A stretch of DNA of 64,000 nucleotides from JABMMZ01 sp964438995 (lineage in GTDB: Bacteria > Bacteroidota > Bacteroidia > NS11-12g > UBA955), in the NCBI GenBank assembly GCA_964438995.1, contig CAYTMQ010000006.1, positions 145,241-209,240 on the forward strand. Direction: 5' to 3'. This document shows positions 62,258 through 64,000 of the stretch, piece by piece. The translations under genes were made by a program, and so were the position numbers. Below the pieces are notes generated by a model, which saw only the letters and a list, made by a program, of their open reading frames with translations, did no database searches and was not told where the DNA came from. How positions within the stretch are numbered: the first letter of the stretch is position 1; the number at the start of each line of letters is the position of its first letter.

Positions 62258-63013
62258 TTATTCAACTTTTGAAAAAGTAAAGGCATCTTGGAAATTGTTG
62301 TTCATAATAAACATCCAGCCTGCATCAGCAGAAGATGAGGATTGACGATTGTTATCGATGTTGAAATCAATATTTGTTGGTGAGGTATACAAGCTATTCA
62401 AATCAAACTTGATGTGCATGTTTTTGTTGCCATTGATGCTCAAATTAATTGGAATTTTTATTTTAGTATAGGCATCATCGGTACCATAATGCAAAATCAA
62501 TGCTCTGGTTTGATTGCTGCTGTTTATGTATTGACCTTCGTGTTTGAAAAAGATGTAACCTGTATTCCAGGTCCAGAACATGCCTTTAGAAACATCTAAA
62601 TCACCATCCTGAGCACCTGTATGGTTTTTGGACTGGTCGATACCTATATAGAAAATCATCGAATCGTAGTCGCCTACAGTTAATTTTCCTGCATCAAAAG
62701 AACAAGTGCTTAAATTTGAACCGTCTATCAATTTGTAAACACCTGGCTTATGTACCGTGCCATCTTTTTTCTTTATTTCAATATTACTCACATAATATTT
62801 TAAAAGAGAGACACTGTAATTGTTTGCTGCAGCATTGGTGTATTTCATTACAGACATTTCAAGCGGACTGTTGTCTACCATATTGTCGAATGTGATGGTC
62901 AATTGTCCATCGGTTGGTGTATTGCTATTGGTGGTTGGGGTTTCTTCTTTTTTGCAAGCATTGAAAAGTATGCTCGAGCCAAGTATGATAGTCAGTATAT
63001 ATTTTGAAGCCAT
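62258..63013 (-). CDS. MbnP-family periplasmic copper-binding lipoprotein
   Basis: A 251-residue lipoprotein (lipobox LFNAC, C20). The MbnP domain (about 40-245) shows VSLLKYYVSNIEIK, LIDGSNLSTCSF and the GMFWTWNTGYIFFKHEG segment, whose Trp residues are the candidates for conversion to kynurenine. MbnP proteins bind Cu(I) in the periplasm. The diheme partner follows after 1 bp; the gene lies 83 bp after the exported Cys-rich peptide gene, beyond a hairpin terminator. Confidence 0.85.
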   Translation of the reverse strand: MASKYILTIILGSSILFNACKKEETPTTNSNTPTDGQLTITFDNMVDNSPLEMSVMKYTNAAANNYSVSLLKYYVSNIEIKKKDGTVHKPGVYKLIDGSNLSTCSFDAGKLTVGDYDSMIFYIGIDQSKNHTGAQDGDLDVSKGMFWTWNTGYIFFKHEGQYINSSNQTRALILHYGTDDAYTKIKIPINLSINGNKNMHIKFDLNSLYTSPTNIDFNIDNNRQSSSSADAGWMFIMNNNFQDAFTFSKVE

Positions 63014-63060
63014 TTTTTGAATTTAAAGTTTAAAAGTTATTGAACACTATGTTAAAATTT

Positions 63061-63093
63061 AAAAGAGGGAGTAAAAAACTCCCTCTTTTATTT
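63061..63093 (-). terminator. Intrinsic terminator after the Cys-rich peptide gene
   Basis: A perfect 12-bp stem, AAAAGAGGGAGT (63061-63072) with ACTCCCTCTTTT (63078-63089), loop AAAAA. It lies between the Cys-rich gene and mbnP and may partly insulate them. Confidence 0.75.
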
Positions 63094-63096
63094 GAA

Positions 63097-63306
63097 TTAT
63101 TTGCAGCATTCACAACCGCATTCGCAGTTGGTGCCAGAACATTCGTCGCCGCAATAACAATCACTGCAAGATTTGTCTGTGCAACACTCAGATTTTGTGC
63201 AGCAAGAACCATTGCAGTTTGATTTGTTGTTGTTATTTATTGCATATAAAACGCCACTACCAGCTAATACAAAGAAGGTTGTTAATAAAACGATTTTCTT
63301 TTTCAT
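63097..63306 (-). CDS. Exported metallothionein-like Cys-rich peptide
   Basis: A 69-residue peptide. The signal peptide is about residues 1-22 (KKKIVLLTTFFVLAGSGVLYA). The mature part of some 47 residues contains 14 Cys in CC, CxC and CxxC spacing (SNCNGSCCTKSECC, DCYCGDEC, CECGCECCK). Such clustering is expected for thiolate metal clusters or many disulfides. No family is recognised. Its neighbours are copper-handling genes. A 15-bp palindrome and a hairpin lie upstream at 63324-63357. Confidence 0.75.
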   Translation of the reverse strand: MKKKIVLLTTFFVLAGSGVLYAINNNNKSNCNGSCCTKSECCTDKSCSDCYCGDECSGTNCECGCECCK

Positions 63307-63323
63307 GATTGTTAAAAATTAAT

Positions 63324-63357
63324 TCTAATTAAATTAGATGTGAGAATCGCCACATCT
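63324..63357 (-). promoter_or_regulatory. Palindrome and hairpin upstream of the Cys-rich peptide gene
   Basis: TCTAATTAAATTAGA (63324-63338) is a perfect odd palindrome centred 25 bp from the ATG. Overlapping it, AGATGTG/CACATCT (63336-63342 and 63351-63357) form a hairpin with an 8-nt loop. Together they look like a repressor-binding site or leader structure. No TAnnTTTG box was found nearby. Confidence 0.45.
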
Positions 63358-63449
63358 TAAAGCGACATCCTGCAATTTCCATGACAGATAGGATATACCT
63401 GCACTGGGAGCCAAACATATCAGCTCATCGACCAATTAAGGTCTTCATC

Positions 63450-63860
63450 TCAAATTTGTAGGACGCGTTTTTTGATTAGAATCGGGACCGGGTAGTTGTG
63501 GTCAGCAATATTGTTAAGAACAAGCTGTCGATCGGTAGTAACACTTGGTAATAGTACCACTAAAGCATGCAAAGTAGCAGCTTTTACTTTGATAAGTTTT
63601 GCTAAGAAAGTGCCTGCAGTTTTAACCGCAGGAGTAGAATTGATTTGTGTTTGAAAATTGATTTCATCACAACATTGTCTTTCTTGCTTCTTCATTTTAA
63701 ACGAAGGGCAACAAGATTTGTTGTCAGAATGTTGTTCGTGTGACTTACTAAAGCCAAGAGAAATACCTGCAATGCTATCGCAACAAGTCGCAATATCAAC
63801 ACTTATTCCGCTTCCGCCGAATATGAATAACAATGCTAATATGATGGCTTTTAGTCTCAA
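63450..63860 (-). CDS. HYC_CC_PP-family exported Cys-rich protein
   Basis: A 136-residue protein with a signal peptide (about 1-17, RLKAIILALLFIFGGSG) and three CC pairs (ATCCDS, KSCCPS, RQCCDE) interspersed with His and Lys, matching the small Bacteroidota family HYC_CC_PP. Members are commonly next to copper and heavy-metal genes; function is unknown. No ATG is available; the TTG at 63860 is chosen because a -7 box TATATTTG (63869-63876) lies 9 bp upstream. It reads into the same direction as the metal genes and may be their first gene. Confidence 0.65.
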   Translation of the reverse strand: MRLKAIILALLFIFGGSGISVDIATCCDSIAGISLGFSKSHEQHSDNKSCCPSFKMKKQERQCCDEINFQTQINSTPAVKTAGTFLAKLIKVKAATLHALVVLLPSVTTDRQLVLNNIADHNYPVPILIKKRVLQI

Positions 63861-63868
63861 ATCTATTA

Positions 63869-63876
63869 CAAATATA
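63869..63876 (-). promoter_or_regulatory. -7 box of the HYC_CC_PP gene
   Basis: Minus-strand TATATTTG; a second overlapping match (TAGATTTG, 63858-63865) lies nearer the start. The predicted leader is about 4 nt. Confidence 0.4.
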
Positions 63877-63945
63877 GGGGAAAAAGTCAAAAGGAAAAAG
63901 TCAAAAAAGGAAATAGGATTTAGGAAATAGTGGGCTGACGCAAGA

Positions 63946-64000
63946 TCAAAAGTCAAAAGTCAAAAGTCAAAAGTCAAAAGTCAAAAGTCAAAAGTCAAAA
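63946..64000. repeat. Tandem heptamer array (TCAAAAG)
   Basis: Seven full copies of TCAAAAG plus six further bases reach the window end, so the array is truncated. Related degenerate AAAGTCAAAA words precede it at 63882-63910. A 7-bp period excludes coding use. Confidence 0.9.

Noticed and set aside
63030..63222. Two 60-codon open frames on opposite strands around the Cys-rich gene
   Set aside because: Both are shadows of the Cys-rich peptide gene and its terminator and lack signals of their own.

Overview
The window is a contiguous 64 kb piece of an AT-rich Bacteroidota chromosome. The evidence is the gene content: a gliding-motility-type (CHU_C) C-terminal domain, PorT-like outer-membrane barrels, DUF5723, GSCFA, HYC_CC_PP, YugP and LytS/LytTR proteins, and SecA of about 1,100 residues. 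Many genes also carry the Bacteroidota -7 promoter box TAnnTTTG a few bases upstream of the start, and Shine-Dalgarno sequences are almost absent. I would place it near Chitinophagia/Sphingobacteriia, but the sequence alone does not fix the class. No phage, insertion sequence, rRNA or CRISPR array was seen. There is one tRNA, tRNA-Phe(GAA).

Layout. 0-6 kb: a persulfide dioxygenase/rhodanese fusion, an exonuclease with a DUF1905 protein, and a three-gene nucleotide-sugar operon (PLP aminotransferase, UDP-glucose dehydrogenase, UDP-glucuronate decarboxylase) closed by a bidirectional terminator. 6-12 kb: an ECF sigma factor overlapping a protein that seems to join an inner-membrane anchor to an outer-membrane barrel, then a deacetylase/glycosyltransferase pair and an ABC-F ATPase. 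12-17 kb: a bestrophin-type channel, an LTA-synthase-like sulfatase, and a small membrane protein coupled to a LytS/LytTR two-component pair. 17-25 kb: a 1,346-residue secreted T9SS substrate, a CNNM/CorC protein, AroQ, aspartate kinase and fructose-1,6-bisphosphatase. 25-32 kb: a TetR-controlled TolC/adaptor/RND efflux operon with the same operator word upstream of tetR and of the pump genes. 32-39 kb: a WG-repeat/barrel protein, tRNA-Phe, an Fe-S membrane oxidoreductase, an orphan LytTR regulator with a Glu in the phospho-acceptor site, a serine hydrolase and a GSCFA protein. 39-49 kb: a long minus-strand run with secA, SPOR, YugP and others, then YceI, a Crp/Fnr regulator and a DUF255 thioredoxin-domain protein. 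49-61 kb: Tex, several envelope proteins of unknown function, a MazF/RHH toxin-antitoxin pair, a CBS protein and a BamA-like protein. 61-64 kb: what looks like a periplasmic copper/metal locus: an MbnH-like diheme peroxidase, MbnP, a 14-cysteine exported peptide and an HYC_CC_PP protein.

The most interesting parts are the 61-64 kb metal locus, the sigma/IM-OM-spanning gene pair, the twin TetR operators, a three-helix intergenic element at 61125-61202, paired 16-bp palindromes shared by two distant intergenic regions, and overlapping back-to-back promoters at 24.15 and 49.23 kb. Promoter boxes also let several start codons be corrected; some transcripts are predicted to have nearly no leader.
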